Source: Bog-950 sp046329515
Lineage (GTDB): Bacteria > Bacteroidota > Bacteroidia > Chitinophagales > LD1
Assembly: GCA_046329515.1 (NCBI GenBank)
Contig: JAXLUM010000001.1
Coordinates: 992,001-1,056,000 of the forward strand
Direction: 5' to 3'
Length of the DNA: 64,000 bases
Part shown: positions 8,209-18,532 of the stretch, in pieces
Layout of the letters: each line of letters begins with the position of its first letter
Numbering within the stretch: position 1 is the stretch's first letter
Notes under the pieces: model-generated
Database searches by the model: none
Seen by the model: only the letters and a program-made list of their open reading frames with translations
Told to the model about the DNA's origin: nothing
Made by a program: the position numbers and the translations under genes

Positions 8209-11200
8209 ATGAAATGCTTTCGACCCTATGTTACACTAATGGCTTTATTGTTTGCCGTGAAGGCCTACGGCCAGAATGCATGCTTCGGCACTGTATACTT
8301 TAACAGTGATGCCTTCTCTACAGGTGGCCAAAACCAGGTGTACGTTCAACCTGCTTTTATTACCACTAACGGTTGGAATATATTAAGCCAGCATTGGCTG
8401 TGGAATGATGGAACAGATACATTGTATACCGGCTTAAACGGTGTTTATCACAACTATCACAACCTAAGTGGCTATAAGGACGTATGCCTGGTTACCACTG
8501 CCCAGCAAAATGGTACCGGGGCCATATGCACTGACACCTTTTGCCATGCAATAATGGTATGCTCCTCCGCACCAACTACTAACGAGTGGTTTTACGTAAA
8601 CAGCATAAATGGACTAAATGTAAATGTCAACGCCGAAATCATGCGCTATAGCAGCATGCCGCCCATGCATTATTCTATGGACTTTGGCGATGGCTTCTTT
8701 ACGCCCGATGCTATTACCTACTCCGGCCATATCTATCCGTCATTCCAATATACCTATTCAGCCCCTGGTACTTATGTACTTACACTCTTAGCTATTGATT
8801 CTCTTGGCTGCCTTACTGATACGGTAGCTGCAATTAATGTAGGTGCTGTAAACTGTAACATTAATGCTTCGTTTACCACCAACCAGGGTGGCCCGCAAAA
8901 TACAAATGCCCAACAGCTTGATTTTACTTCTACTTCCACATCTTCTGCCGGTATTTCAAATTATGACTGGAACGTGTTGAATGGCAGCTTTACTATGCTT
9001 TCTAACAGCGGCCCTACCGGGAGCGCCTTACTAAATACTCAACATTACAATTATCAGGTGCAGTTAATTGTTACTGACTCTATAGGCTGTATGGATACGG
9101 CAATTCAAACATTTATGCTTGATACCTGTAATCTGCAACATACAATTACCTATTCGCTATCAAATTCTAATTCTGCCAATTCCGATACTATCTATTACAA
9201 TGCTGCCTTTACTACCTCGCATGCTCCTTATGCGCATAAACAGGTTGGCCTGTATGCTTATCCATCTAACCTTTTAGTTGCAAGCAGCACCAACATTAAT
9301 AACTATTTTGTTATTCCCGCCAGTGGGGCTACTTATCACCTTGTATTTTATGCTACTGATGATATTGGCTGCGTTGATTCTGTAATATACACGGTAACAA
9401 ATACCGGCACCGCATGTAACATCAACGCTTCTATGATTTATAATCAGGGTGGAGGTTACGTGCCAAGTTCGTATCCTTTCAATAATAATTACCCGGAATA
9501 CGTTACACTGGTATCAACCTCAACCTCCGGCCAGCCTATTGTAAACTATGCCTGGAGTACACCCGGAGGAAATTCATTTATTTATCCCAACACGAATAAT
9601 GATACGGTTAATGCCAAGTTTCTTTCTCCCTTAGGCACAAGTTACAACGTTCAACTTATTGTAACCGATGCTATAGGATGTAAGGATACTATTTCACAAG
9701 TAGTTACACTTTCCTCCTGCAACCTTACTGCCAACCTTACTGCCAACTTACTTAATGTAAACGGCACCAATCAGGATACCATTAACTATACACTTAATGC
9801 TAACACTACGCATTTGCCGCTTCATAATGTTTTGGTGCAATGCTATAACCAAAACAGCGGCGCGTTATTATCAAGTAGTAATAATTCCTCAGGCAGCTTT
9901 TTTGTACCGGCGGGTATTCCTTACCGGCTGGTGTATAAATTGAATGATGACATAGGCTGCCTTGATTCCTCCTTTGTGGTAATTAACAGCAATAGCAATT
10001 CATGCTTTGGCACAGCTTATTTTAATAAGGTGCATTACAGTAACAATTCGCTGCACTTTATGCCCGCTTATGTGCTTAATCCGCATTGGGCTGTTAATTC
10101 GCAAACCTTCATTTTCGGCGATGGCACTTCTGCTTCGCAGGCACCCGGCCAAACGGTTGATCATACTTACCCCGGCGGTTATACGTATGCTAATGCCTGC
10201 ATGGCCGTTAGTGCATACGATAGTGTAAGCGGTTCAACCTGTAATGATACCTTTTGCAGCTACATTCAAATGTGTAGCGAAATGTCGTTAGGCTTATCGG
10301 CAACTATAAATGGTAACTCCGTTGTTGCAACGGGCACCATGGCTTTTTACGGTAATAACTCAGTTACTTATAGTGTAAGTTATGGCGATGGCAGTTCCAC
10401 CTCTAACTTAATTGGAAGCGGCTCTACCTATTTAACGCACAACTTTCAGGCACACCAATATCAGCAGGATGGGGTGTATTTAATGACACTTACGGCAACG
10501 AATGGCAATGGCTGTATGAGCGATACAACTATTGCTGTAACTATAAATACCAGTGCCTGCGCTGCCCATGCCTCATTCACGTATCAGAATTTGGGCAACG
10601 GATATGTGCAGTTCATTAATAGTTCCTCGTCAAATAACAGCTATACCAGCCAATGGCAATTTTTTAATCAGAGTGGTGTAATAAGCAGCTCAACCATCAA
10701 TTCTCCTTTAGTACAGTTTACAGGCAACCAGCCTTATTATGCTACGCTAACAATTACTGATTCGCTTAGTGGTGCCTGTAAAGATTCATTAGTACATGTT
10801 CAACTGAACCTTAACAACGGGCCTACCTGCATTACCTTAAAACCGGGTAGCGCACAAGGCAATGATGTGTTGATTCGGGATTTAACGCCAACCACTAATT
10901 ACGCTACTGCTTCTATAGTTAACGCAGGTTATAATACTATCAGCGGGCAGAATGCTATAACACGCAGCATCATCAAGTTCGATTTATCATCTATTCCTGC
11001 AGGCGCTGTTGTTACATCCGCACGTTTATCTCTTTACCATGACCCTGCAAACCCTCATAGCATTAATACCTCTAACGATGTTAGAATAGCTTATGTAACA
11101 TCTAACTGGAATGAAAGCACCGTTACCTGGGCAACGCAACCTACAACTGCTATCTCAGGCTTAAACATTGGCAACACAGCCACTACCACCAGCGATAAAC

Positions 11201-14200
11201 TGAATATCGATGTGCAGTCGTTTGTGCAGGGTTGGGTAAATGGAACCTATACTAATTATGGTTGGATGCTTAACCTTATAGGAGAGAGCGGCACCTTAGG
11301 CCGTTTTCAGAATTACGCCAGCAGTGATAATGCCGATTCAACCCTTTGGCCGGAATTGGTGGTGTGCTATACGCCGACGCCATGTGCTGCGAGCGCATCA
11401 TTCACCTATCAGAATTTAGGTAACAACACCATACACTTTACCAATACCTCAGCATCAAGCAGTGGTTACTATTCGCAATGGGTGTTTGGAAACGGCACGG
11501 GTGCCATAGCCAATAGCACCGCTGCTAACCCTAGCTTTACCTATACCGGTCCGGGCCCATACAAGGCCACCTTAATAATACAGGATAGCACCGGCTTATG
11601 TGCTGATACGCTGGCAGGGCAAAATATTATATTATCAACTTCCTTTACCTGTCTTTACCTGCAACCAGACTCAAACGCCGGTGTTGATGCACATATATTT
11701 GAGTTAACACCAAACACACCATCCGGTAACTGGCCCGATTTTTCTGCCAGCCAATGGACCTACAACAGCATACCGGGTGAAGACCGCGGCTTGATAAAAT
11801 TTGATCTATCATCTATACCTACCAATGCCACGGTAAGTAATGCAGTGCTCTCACTTTATGCCAATACTACTTCGGTAGGTGGTTATACGGGTCAGCCCAC
11901 TTACGGCAGCAATAACGCCAGCTATCTGAAATTTGTTACTTCAGGCTGGAATGAAAATACCGTTACCTGGAACAATCAACCCGCAACCACTACCGTAGGT
12001 CAGGTATTATTGCCACAGGCAACCAGTACGGTGCTTGATTATACGAACATAAACGTTACCTCCTTTGCGCAAACCTGGGTTAACACACCTACGCAAAACA
12101 ACGGAATGTTGCTTGATATGATTGGCACCGGCTATTACAACAGTTTGATTTTCTGCAGTAGCGATCATCCCATTGCTTCAAGAAGACCCATGCTAGCCGT
12201 TTGTTATACAGTGCCCTTTTGTGCAGCTACCGCAGGCGTAAGTAACAACACTATTATTCAGGGAAATAATGGCGTTGATACAGCTATATTGAACAACCTC
12301 TCAAGCGGGCCAATTGCATCCTACGAGTTAATTGTGCATAGAGATGCCGGTAATATTTTATATGCACACGCCTACGCCACTTCCTTCTCACAAATCAGCA
12401 GATTGCCATTCCCTGAAGATTCAGTAATGGAGGTGTGCCTGGTTGTGCATGATAGCACAGGCACTTGTACTGATACATCCTGCATAACCGTGTATAGTGG
12501 TTCATGCAGCGTTAATGCCAACTTCACATACACTGCTTCTGGCAACGCAGTAAACTTGAACGGTAGCGGTAGCACAGGCGCACCTTCGCCTTTAAGCTAC
12601 TATTGGAGCTTTATTGGCGCAACTCCTTCATATAGTACTTCCGTAATTCCGGGAACGGTTAACTACACTCAATATGGTCCTCATGATATTTGTTTGACTG
12701 TGACCTCTGCAGGTGGTTGCGCCGATACATTGTGTAATACCATTACAACCGTGCCCCTGCCTTTAACTGATACCTTATGTGGTATGGTGTTTACTGATGC
12801 TAACAGCAATGGCATATTTGATGTAGGTGAACAGGCACGCCCTAACAGCATTGTGGTTATTGATGGACAGAATTATACCACCGCATCAAACGGATTTTAT
12901 CATGTTGCCGTAGCCGCGGGCACACATAGCATAGCTTTAAATGCTCCTCCGGGCTGGTCGCAAACCTATCCAACTAACCCACTTATTTATTCTATTGCCA
13001 CAACAGGCAACAGTAATACCTGCGGGCTCGATTTTGGTATGCACGATGACACACTTATCATATCAGGTATCGTTTATCTTGATGCCAACGGTAATGGTTT
13101 GTATAACTTTGGTGAACAATTAGTAACTAATGCAGCGGTTACCATTAGCAGCGGTTTAGGTACGTCTACAGTATATACTAACGCATCGGGCTTTTGGTCG
13201 AAAATGGTTTATAGCGGTACTTATACCATTAGTTATACGCCGCAATCGGGTTATCTATTCACTCAACCCATAAACCCTAACACCTATACACTTACGGTAG
13301 TAACCAACGGTGTGGCGGGCCTTAACTTTGGTGTACGCAATAACAACATTACACTAAGCGGTAAAGTATATATTGATGCCAATAACAACGGCACTTACGA
13401 TAATGGTGAAGTAGGCGTTGGCACGCAACCGGTGCATATTGGCAACACTACCGTTTACACCATAAGTACAGGCGATTGGAGTGTTATAAAACCGGTAGGT
13501 AATTATACTATTACTTATACCCCAAGCGGCAACTTTGGTGGCTACACCTCAACACCGGCATCTTACAGCGTTAACGCCAGCACCCCCGGCACTATCTATG
13601 GCAATAAAAACTTCGGTATTTATATTGCCCCTAACACCGGCGATGTGTGTATAACATTAAACCCTTATACCAACGTGGTAAGTAATATGCCTGCCTGGTA
13701 TAAAATTTATGTTACCAATAACGGCACTATTCCTATGGCGGGTACATTGAATATGTATTTCGACCCGCACTTTACATTTGACAACGCCAACCCTGCACAA
13801 ACAAGCGCTAACCTGCCTTCGCATTTACTAAGCTGGCATTTAACCTTAGCAGTGGGCCAAACTATTTTGGTTAGACCAAACTTTACCTGCGGCACGGTAT
13901 CATTAGGTCAGTTCATTTTTAATGCGGCTGATTTTATACCTGACCCCGGTTATGTAGATGTAAACCTGGCTTGTAATGAAGATAGCCTTCATCAGGCGGC
14001 AGAAAGCAGCTGGGACCCTAATGATAAACAAGTATCGCCACTGGGTAATGGCCCGCTAGGCTTAATTGATAACGACCAGGAATTAGATTATACCATTACC
14101 TTCCATAACACCGGTAATGCCCCTGCGGTGAACGTAATTTTAGTTGACACCCTTGAAAGCGATATTGATGTAAACACCATTCAATTGCGCGATGCCAGCC

Positions 14201-14691
14201 ACGATTGCCACATACAATTAGAAGGCAATGAAATGACAGTAATATTCAGCAACATTATGTTGCCGGATAGCGCTACTGATTTTTACGGCTCTTTTGGTTT
14301 TGCTTCCTTCAGTGCCAAGCCGGTTCAAGGTTTGCCTGACGGCACCGCGGTAAACAACACCGCTGCCATTTACTTTGATTATAATGATGCGGTAATAACC
14401 AACACCACTTTAAATACTATTGACTACCACATTGGCATTAATGAATTGCAGAATGTGCTTATAACATTACAGCCAAATCCGTTTAAGCAGTTTACCACCA
14501 TTAAAGTTGATGGTGATAGCCGCCCTATGGAATTGCTGGTTTACGATGTGCTGGGCAATGTTGTACGCCGCGCGGCTTCGGTAAACAATACTTTTGTTAT
14601 AGAGCGTGCCGATTTGGCTGCCGGCATGTATTTATATGAGTTAAAAACCAAGGGGCGAACCATTGGTCAGGGCAAAATGATAGCCGAATAG
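8209..14691 (+). CDS. Giant T9SS surface protein with PKD, DNRLRE and SdrD B-like domains
   Basis: About 2160 residues. The ATG at 8209 starts a signal peptide (MKCFRPYVTL...KAYGQ); the GTG 36 bases earlier is less likely. Order: Cys-rich PKD-like modules in an A-B-C-B-C-A pattern to about residue 870 (CFGTVYFN and CFGTAYFN mark the A copies; CNINAS marks the B copies, 188 residues apart). Two DNRLRE/CBM96-type domains follow (about 878-1054 and 1148-1336, each with KFDLSSIP and WNExTVTW), separated by PKD. Three SdrD B-like repeats (about 1521-1804) have calcium-type DANxNGxxDxGE motifs. Then come DUF11-like and DUF7619 domains (DPNDKQVSP near 1934) and a T9SS type A sorting domain. It is probably a cell-surface or matrix adhesin; the ligand is unknown. 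Confidence 0.88.
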   Translation: MKCFRPYVTLMALLFAVKAYGQNACFGTVYFNSDAFSTGGQNQVYVQPAFITTNGWNILSQHWLWNDGTDTLYTGLNGVYHNYHNLSGYKDVCLVTTAQQNGTGAICTDTFCHAIMVCSSAPTTNEWFYVNSINGLNVNVNAEIMRYSSMPPMHYSMDFGDGFFTPDAITYSGHIYPSFQYTYSAPGTYVLTLLAIDSLGCLTDTVAAINVGAVNCNINASFTTNQGGPQNTNAQQLDFTSTSTSSAGISNYDWNVLNGSFTMLSNSGPTGSALLNTQHYNYQVQLIVTDSIGCMDTAIQTFMLDTCNLQHTITYSLSNSNSANSDTIYYNAAFTTSHAPYAHKQVGLYAYPSNLLVASSTNINNYFVIPASGATYHLVFYATDDIGCVDSVIYTVTNTGTACNINASMIYNQGGGYVPSSYPFNNNYPEYVTLVSTSTSGQPIVNYAWSTPGGNSFIYPNTNNDTVNAKFLSPLGTSYNVQLIVTDAIGCKDTISQVVTLSSCNLTANLTANLLNVNGTNQDTINYTLNANTTHLPLHNVLVQCYNQNSGALLSSSNNSSGSFFVPAGIPYRLVYKLNDDIGCLDSSFVVINSNSNSCFGTAYFNKVHYSNNSLHFMPAYVLNPHWAVNSQTFIFGDGTSASQAPGQTVDHTYPGGYTYANACMAVSAYDSVSGSTCNDTFCSYIQMCSEMSLGLSATINGNSVVATGTMAFYGNNSVTYSVSYGDGSSTSNLIGSGSTYLTHNFQAHQYQQDGVYLMTLTATNGNGCMSDTTIAVTINTSACAAHASFTYQNLGNGYVQFINSSSSNNSYTSQWQFFNQSGVISSSTINSPLVQFTGNQPYYATLTITDSLSGACKDSLVHVQLNLNNGPTCITLKPGSAQGNDVLIRDLTPTTNYATASIVNAGYNTISGQNAITRSIIKFDLSSIPAGAVVTSARLSLYHDPANPHSINTSNDVRIAYVTSNWNESTVTWATQPTTAISGLNIGNTATTTSDKLNIDVQSFVQGWVNGTYTNYGWMLNLIGESGTLGRFQNYASSDNADSTLWPELVVCYTPTPCAASASFTYQNLGNNTIHFTNTSASSSGYYSQWVFGNGTGAIANSTAANPSFTYTGPGPYKATLIIQDSTGLCADTLAGQNIILSTSFTCLYLQPDSNAGVDAHIFELTPNTPSGNWPDFSASQWTYNSIPGEDRGLIKFDLSSIPTNATVSNAVLSLYANTTSVGGYTGQPTYGSNNASYLKFVTSGWNENTVTWNNQPATTTVGQVLLPQATSTVLDYTNINVTSFAQTWVNTPTQNNGMLLDMIGTGYYNSLIFCSSDHPIASRRPMLAVCYTVPFCAATAGVSNNTIIQGNNGVDTAILNNLSSGPIASYELIVHRDAGNILYAHAYATSFSQISRLPFPEDSVMEVCLVVHDSTGTCTDTSCITVYSGSCSVNANFTYTASGNAVNLNGSGSTGAPSPLSYYWSFIGATPSYSTSVIPGTVNYTQYGPHDICLTVTSAGGCADTLCNTITTVPLPLTDTLCGMVFTDANSNGIFDVGEQARPNSIVVIDGQNYTTASNGFYHVAVAAGTHSIALNAPPGWSQTYPTNPLIYSIATTGNSNTCGLDFGMHDDTLIISGIVYLDANGNGLYNFGEQLVTNAAVTISSGLGTSTVYTNASGFWSKMVYSGTYTISYTPQSGYLFTQPINPNTYTLTVVTNGVAGLNFGVRNNNITLSGKVYIDANNNGTYDNGEVGVGTQPVHIGNTTVYTISTGDWSVIKPVGNYTITYTPSGNFGGYTSTPASYSVNASTPGTIYGNKNFGIYIAPNTGDVCITLNPYTNVVSNMPAWYKIYVTNNGTIPMAGTLNMYFDPHFTFDNANPAQTSANLPSHLLSWHLTLAVGQTILVRPNFTCGTVSLGQFIFNAADFIPDPGYVDVNLACNEDSLHQAAESSWDPNDKQVSPLGNGPLGLIDNDQELDYTITFHNTGNAPAVNVILVDTLESDIDVNTIQLRDASHDCHIQLEGNEMTVIFSNIMLPDSATDFYGSFGFASFSAKPVQGLPDGTAVNNTAAIYFDYNDAVITNTTLNTIDYHIGINELQNVLITLQPNPFKQFTTIKVDGDSRPMELLVYDVLGNVVRRAASVNNTFVIERADLAAGMYLYELKTKGRTIGQGKMIAE

Positions 14692-14720
14692 CTTAAACAT
14701 CTGTTCCTTTGATAACACGG

Positions 14721-14750
14721 GCCCCTTCCGGCAAAATGGAAGGGGCTTTC
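14721..14750 (+). terminator. Rho-independent terminator after giant surface protein
   Basis: Perfect 9-bp stem GCCCCTTCC (14721-14729) with GGAAGGGGC (14738-14746), followed by TTTCATTTG. It lies 30 bases beyond the stop codon and isolates groES from the surface protein. Confidence 0.85.
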
Positions 14751-14872
14751 ATTTGTTATTGTCTATCATATAGTTACAAGATTCCGGGAAGTTATCAACT
14801 GCCAAATTTGAGTGGCTAATGCAGCTTTTTCAGCCCATTCTGCCAAAAAATCAGTCAATTAGGCCTTGGCAC

Positions 14873-14890
14873 AATGTCTGTTATATTCGC
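14873..14890 (+). promoter_or_regulatory. Candidate groES promoter, sigma-54-like -24/-12 spacing
   Basis: Upstream of groES, TTGGCAC is followed at the correct 12-base offset by GT rather than the consensus GC (TGGCAC-N5-CTGTT). An inverted pair TGCCAA / TTGGCA also flanks the region from about 14850. No CIRCE (HrcA) palindrome is present. The element is only a weak match, so it is offered as a candidate. Confidence 0.25.
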
Positions 14891-14950
14891 GCCCGAAACC
14901 CTCCTCCTTGGCGGGTTTATTATTAATCAAAACTTAAAACCTTAATTATT

Positions 14951-15229
14951 ATGGCAGACGTAAAATTGACCCCACTCGCGGACAGAGTGCTGGTAAAACC
15001 GGCTGAAGCGGAAACCAAAACCGCCGGCGGAATCATTATTCCTGACTCAGCTAAAGAAAAACCACAACGCGGAACGGTAATAGCTGTTGGCCCCGGCAAA
15101 AAAGACGAACCTACCACAGTTAAGAAAGGCGATACTGTATTATATGGTAAATACAGTGGCACCGAAATTCAGGTGGATGGTGTTGATTACCTGATAATGA
15201 AGGAGAGCGACATTTTTGCAATTGTTTAA
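14951..15229 (+). CDS. groES: Co-chaperonin GroES (Hsp10)
   Basis: 92 residues, normal length. Shows LTPLADRVLVKPAEAETKTAGGIIIPDSAKEKPQRGTV; the segment ETKTAGGIIIP is the mobile loop that docks on GroEL. It caps the GroEL ring during ATP-driven folding in the cytoplasm. It is 55 bases upstream of groEL in the usual bicistronic order. Confidence 0.97.
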   Translation: MADVKLTPLADRVLVKPAEAETKTAGGIIIPDSAKEKPQRGTVIAVGPGKKDEPTTVKKGDTVLYGKYSGTEIQVDGVDYLIMKESDIFAIV

Positions 15230-15284
15230 TTGCTGCAGGCTTAAATCATCATTCCTAATTCTATAAATCTAAAATCACGATAGT

Positions 15285-16928
15285 ATGTCTAAAATGATAT
15301 TATTTGAAAAAGACGCCCGCGATAAACTGAAGGCCGGCGTTGATAAATTGGCAAATGCCGTTAAAGTTACTTTAGGTCCTAAAGGCCGTAACGTAATCAT
15401 CGATAAAAAATTCGGTGCACCAACTATTACTAAGGACGGTGTAAGCGTTGCAAAAGAAATTGAACTGGAAGACCCGATTGAAAACATGGGTGCCCAAATG
15501 ACTAAAGAGGTTGCCAGCAAAACTGCCGACCAGGCCGGTGACGGTACTACCACCGCTACGGTATTAGCACAGGCTATTGTAGGCCCGGGCTTAAAAGCTT
15601 TAGCCAGCGGTGCAAACCCAATGGACCTTAAGCGTGGTATTGACAAAGCCGTTCGTGCTATTGTTGAGAACCTGAAAAAGCAAAGCGAAAACGTTGGTAA
15701 AGATTTCGGTAAGATTGAGCAGGTAGCCTCTATTTCTGCTAACAACGATAACGAAATTGGTAAAATGATTGCCGACGCTATGAAAAAAGTAGGCACCGAA
15801 GGTGTTATTACTGTTGAAGAAGCAAAAGGGACTGAAACTGAAGTGAAGACCGTAGAAGGTATGCAGTTTGACCGTGGCTACCTATCACCATACTTTGTTA
15901 CTAACCCTGAAAGCATGGAAGCTGAATTAGAAGGCGCCCTGCTTTTAATTTATGACAAGAAGATAAGCAACATGCGCGAGTTGTTGCCTATTCTGGAGAA
16001 AGTTGCTCAAAGCGGCCGTCCATTAGTAATTATTTCAGAAGAAGTAGAAGGCGAAGCTTTAGCTACATTGGTTGTAAACAAGCTGCGTGGCACTATTAAA
16101 GTGGCTGCTGTTAAAGCCCCTGGCTTTGGCGACCGCCGCAAAGAGATGTTGAAAGATATCGCCATCCTTACCGGTGGTATAGCTATCAGCGAAGAGATGG
16201 GTTACAAACTGGAGAATGCTGATTTCAGCTACTTAGGCCAGGCTGAAAAAGTGGTGGTTGATAAAGACAACACTACTATCGTTAACGGTAAAGGCGATAA
16301 AGAACAAATTAAAGCCCGCGTTGAAGAAATTAAGGCGCAAATTGAAAAAACAACTTCTGACTACGACCGTGAGAAATTACAAGAGCGTTTAGCTAAGTTG
16401 AGCGGTGGTGTTGCAGTATTATACATTGGCGCACCAACTGAAGTTGAAATGAAAGAAAAGAAAGACCGCGTTGATGATGCATTGCATGCAACACGCGCTG
16501 CGGTTGAAGAGGGTATTGTAGCCGGTGGTGGTGTAGCTTATGTGCGTGCACAGGCCAGCCTTGAAAAGTTGAAAGGTGATAACGACGACGAAACTACAGG
16601 TATCGCTATCGTACGCCGTGCTGTTGAAGAGCCTCTTCGCCAGATTGTTGCTAACAGCGGTTTAGAAGGTTCTATTGTGGTGCAGAAAGTGCGCGAAGGC
16701 AAAGATGACTTCGGTTACAACGCCCGCACTGATGAATACCAAAACCTGAAAAAAGCAGGTGTTATAGACCCTACTAAGGTTAGCCGTGTTGCATTGGAAA
16801 ACGCAGCCTCAATTGCCAGCATGTTACTGACTACTGAAGCAGTAATAGTTGACAAGCCTGAAGAAAAGAAAGCAGGCGGCATGGGAATGCCGGGTGGCGG
16901 AATGCCTGACATGGGTGGAATGATGTAA
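15285..16928 (+). CDS. groEL: Chaperonin GroEL (Hsp60)
   Basis: 547 residues, full length. Equatorial ATP-binding motifs VTLGPKGRNV and GDGTTTATVLAQAI, apical-domain segments RGYLSPYFVTNPE and VKAPGFGDRRKEML, and VEEGIVAGGGVAY near the C-terminus are all intact. The flexible Gly-Met tail (GGMGMPGGGMPDMGGMM) is typical. It forms the 14-mer folding chamber with GroES. Confidence 0.98.
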   Translation: MSKMILFEKDARDKLKAGVDKLANAVKVTLGPKGRNVIIDKKFGAPTITKDGVSVAKEIELEDPIENMGAQMTKEVASKTADQAGDGTTTATVLAQAIVGPGLKALASGANPMDLKRGIDKAVRAIVENLKKQSENVGKDFGKIEQVASISANNDNEIGKMIADAMKKVGTEGVITVEEAKGTETEVKTVEGMQFDRGYLSPYFVTNPESMEAELEGALLLIYDKKISNMRELLPILEKVAQSGRPLVIISEEVEGEALATLVVNKLRGTIKVAAVKAPGFGDRRKEMLKDIAILTGGIAISEEMGYKLENADFSYLGQAEKVVVDKDNTTIVNGKGDKEQIKARVEEIKAQIEKTTSDYDREKLQERLAKLSGGVAVLYIGAPTEVEMKEKKDRVDDALHATRAAVEEGIVAGGGVAYVRAQASLEKLKGDNDDETTGIAIVRRAVEEPLRQIVANSGLEGSIVVQKVREGKDDFGYNARTDEYQNLKKAGVIDPTKVSRVALENAASIASMLLTTEAVIVDKPEEKKAGGMGMPGGGMPDMGGMM

Positions 16929-16972
16929 ACTGAATACTGAATTAAGCGTTCAGAATTCGGAATGAAATACAA

Positions 16973-17001
16973 AGCCTCTCGCGAAAGCGGGGGGCTTTTT
17001 G
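16973..17001 (+). terminator. Terminator after groEL
   Basis: 10-bp stem AGCCTCTCGC (16973-16982) with GCGGGGGGCT (16987-16996), including two G-T pairs, closed by a GAAA tetraloop and followed by TTTT. Confidence 0.88.
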
Positions 17002-17109
17002 TTGTAGGTGGCCCTAATGCAACACATATATATGAGGCTAAAGCATATACTATATTTCAAAGCTAAAGGCGATGTAGGCTATCTAACTGTTGAGGCCTAA
17101 TGCAACGAA

Positions 17110-17559
17110 TCAATCGGGTTTGACGTGCCACAGATACAAGTAATACCCTATGCTTATAATAATAAGAGAAACGCCAACTATTAAGGGTATTGTAACCCAA
17201 CGGTACAATCCCCAGTAAGTAACTATCTTGATCTCTTTATCATTTGCCGGGTTATAAACTACATCGGCTTTTTCGCCTACATCCCAAGTGGCAGGGCTGC
17301 TTGATACTTCATAAGTGTAGGTATGTGGTTGATGGTTTTCATCGGTATACTCAAAAACTGGGGTGTACATTAAATCGCCATCATTATCGCGATGTGTATT
17401 CATTTTTACAACCTGGGCTTCACTTTTTTTTCCCGTTAGCAAAAGTTTTTCGGTCTTTTGAAACTGCCAGTATGCTAATGCAAGTAGAGCGCAGCCTACT
17501 ACAAAAACCAATGCATAAACTATAGAGTAAAAATTTCCAGCCGGATAATAAAGGTACAT
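17110..17559 (-). CDS. DUF3592 membrane protein
   Basis: About 149 residues from the ATG at 17559; a GTG at 17619 would add 20 residues. Two membrane helices flank an extracytoplasmic or cytoplasmic beta domain: one near the N-terminus (YSIVYALVFVVGCALLALAYW) and one near the C-terminus (VTIPLIVGVSLIIISIGYYLYLW). The middle part, with EAQVVKMNTHRDNDGDLMYTPVFEYTDENG-like text and GEKADVVYNPANDKEIKI, is the DUF3592 pattern. The role of the family is unknown. It is divergent from the membrane protein at 17702. Confidence 0.7.
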   Translation of the reverse strand: MYLYYPAGNFYSIVYALVFVVGCALLALAYWQFQKTEKLLLTGKKSEAQVVKMNTHRDNDGDLMYTPVFEYTDENHQPHTYTYEVSSSPATWDVGEKADVVYNPANDKEIKIVTYWGLYRWVTIPLIVGVSLIIISIGYYLYLWHVKPD

Positions 17560-17701
17560 ATTGCCTTCTATTGCGTTTTTATCGAAGATATAAAATTTGT
17601 CTTCCCGCAGTTTAAGCACCGCTTGCGCTAGGTAAAGAATTACAACCTTACTTACGGTAAACTCTAAACTTCAAACCAGAAACCCCAAACCAAACCCTAC
17701 T

Positions 17702-18502
17702 TTGCAATCCACCCCACATTCCTTATCTTCAATTAACTTGCAAAACAATCCAGATAAAACAGCTATTGATTCCCGTGCCCTTGTATTAGGACCTTTGGTA
17801 AGCATTTTGTTTACCGGCTTTTACTTTGCTGCCGGCGCCTTTATGCAGAGCAATATCACTCCTGTAGAAAGTTTCGGCCAACACTCTGTATTTCTTTTGC
17901 CGGTTCCGCTAGCTGTTTTCATTGGCATACTATTATTGGCTGAACCGGTTCTTCTTTATCAGCGTATCGGCTACGAAAATTACCGCAATACAACGGTGTT
18001 GCACATTCCTTCAGCCTATCTTATTCTTTCGTCCATCATTCGCATATTTATACGTATTGTTATTACAATAGCCTTGCTGGAATCATGCGGTATTGAAATA
18101 CAAAATGGAGGCGTATGGGCTTTTAGTGTACTCACCTACTTCTTTTTGGCTGAAGTGTTTCTGGGTTTCATTATCAGCGAAAAGAAGGATAGGCTAAAGC
18201 TTAAACCCAAGATAGCACTTGAAATTACCGCTCAACTCTGCTCTATTATATTATTGGCCTTAATAGCAGCTTATTTTGAAAGAACCTACGTTAAAGAGTT
18301 GCTCGTTGATTCTTCCTTAAGTTTACCGGCAAGGGTAGCGGTAGCAACTTTGCTTTTTTTGCTGCTGTATTTGCCCAACCGCATTATTGATTTTTATATT
18401 GGGTGGATACAGCAAATAACACTGCAACAAAAACTGCTTTACTTGTCAAGTATTTTACTTGCCTTTGCCCTCATAATAGGCGCAAGCTTTCGTGCGCCGT
18501 AA
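17702..18502 (+). CDS. Polytopic membrane protein, function unknown
   Basis: 266 residues with about seven hydrophobic helices (near 29-49, 63-83, 103-125, 138-158, 175-192, 209-226 and 245-262). A polar N-terminal tail precedes the first helix. No transporter or enzyme motif was recognised. The start is uncertain: TTG at 17702 is used, a second TTG lies at 17738, and no ATG precedes the first helix. Confidence 0.55.
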   Translation: MQSTPHSLSSINLQNNPDKTAIDSRALVLGPLVSILFTGFYFAAGAFMQSNITPVESFGQHSVFLLPVPLAVFIGILLLAEPVLLYQRIGYENYRNTTVLHIPSAYLILSSIIRIFIRIVITIALLESCGIEIQNGGVWAFSVLTYFFLAEVFLGFIISEKKDRLKLKPKIALEITAQLCSIILLALIAAYFERTYVKELLVDSSLSLPARVAVATLLFLLLYLPNRIIDFYIGWIQQITLQQKLLYLSSILLAFALIIGASFRAP

Positions 18503-18532
18503 GTCCGTAATAAGAATAAGCGCTGAAAAGTT

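Noticed and set aside
8209..14691. CRISPR or tandem DNA repeat within the giant gene
   Set aside because: Repetition is at protein domain level with diverged DNA, not short exact repeats with spacers.
14873..14890. Definite sigma-54 promoter for groES
   Set aside because: The -12 element has GT rather than GC, so only a low-confidence candidate was listed.
14760..14950. CIRCE/HrcA operator before groES
   Set aside because: No TTAGCACTC-N9-GAGTGCTAA or close variant is present.
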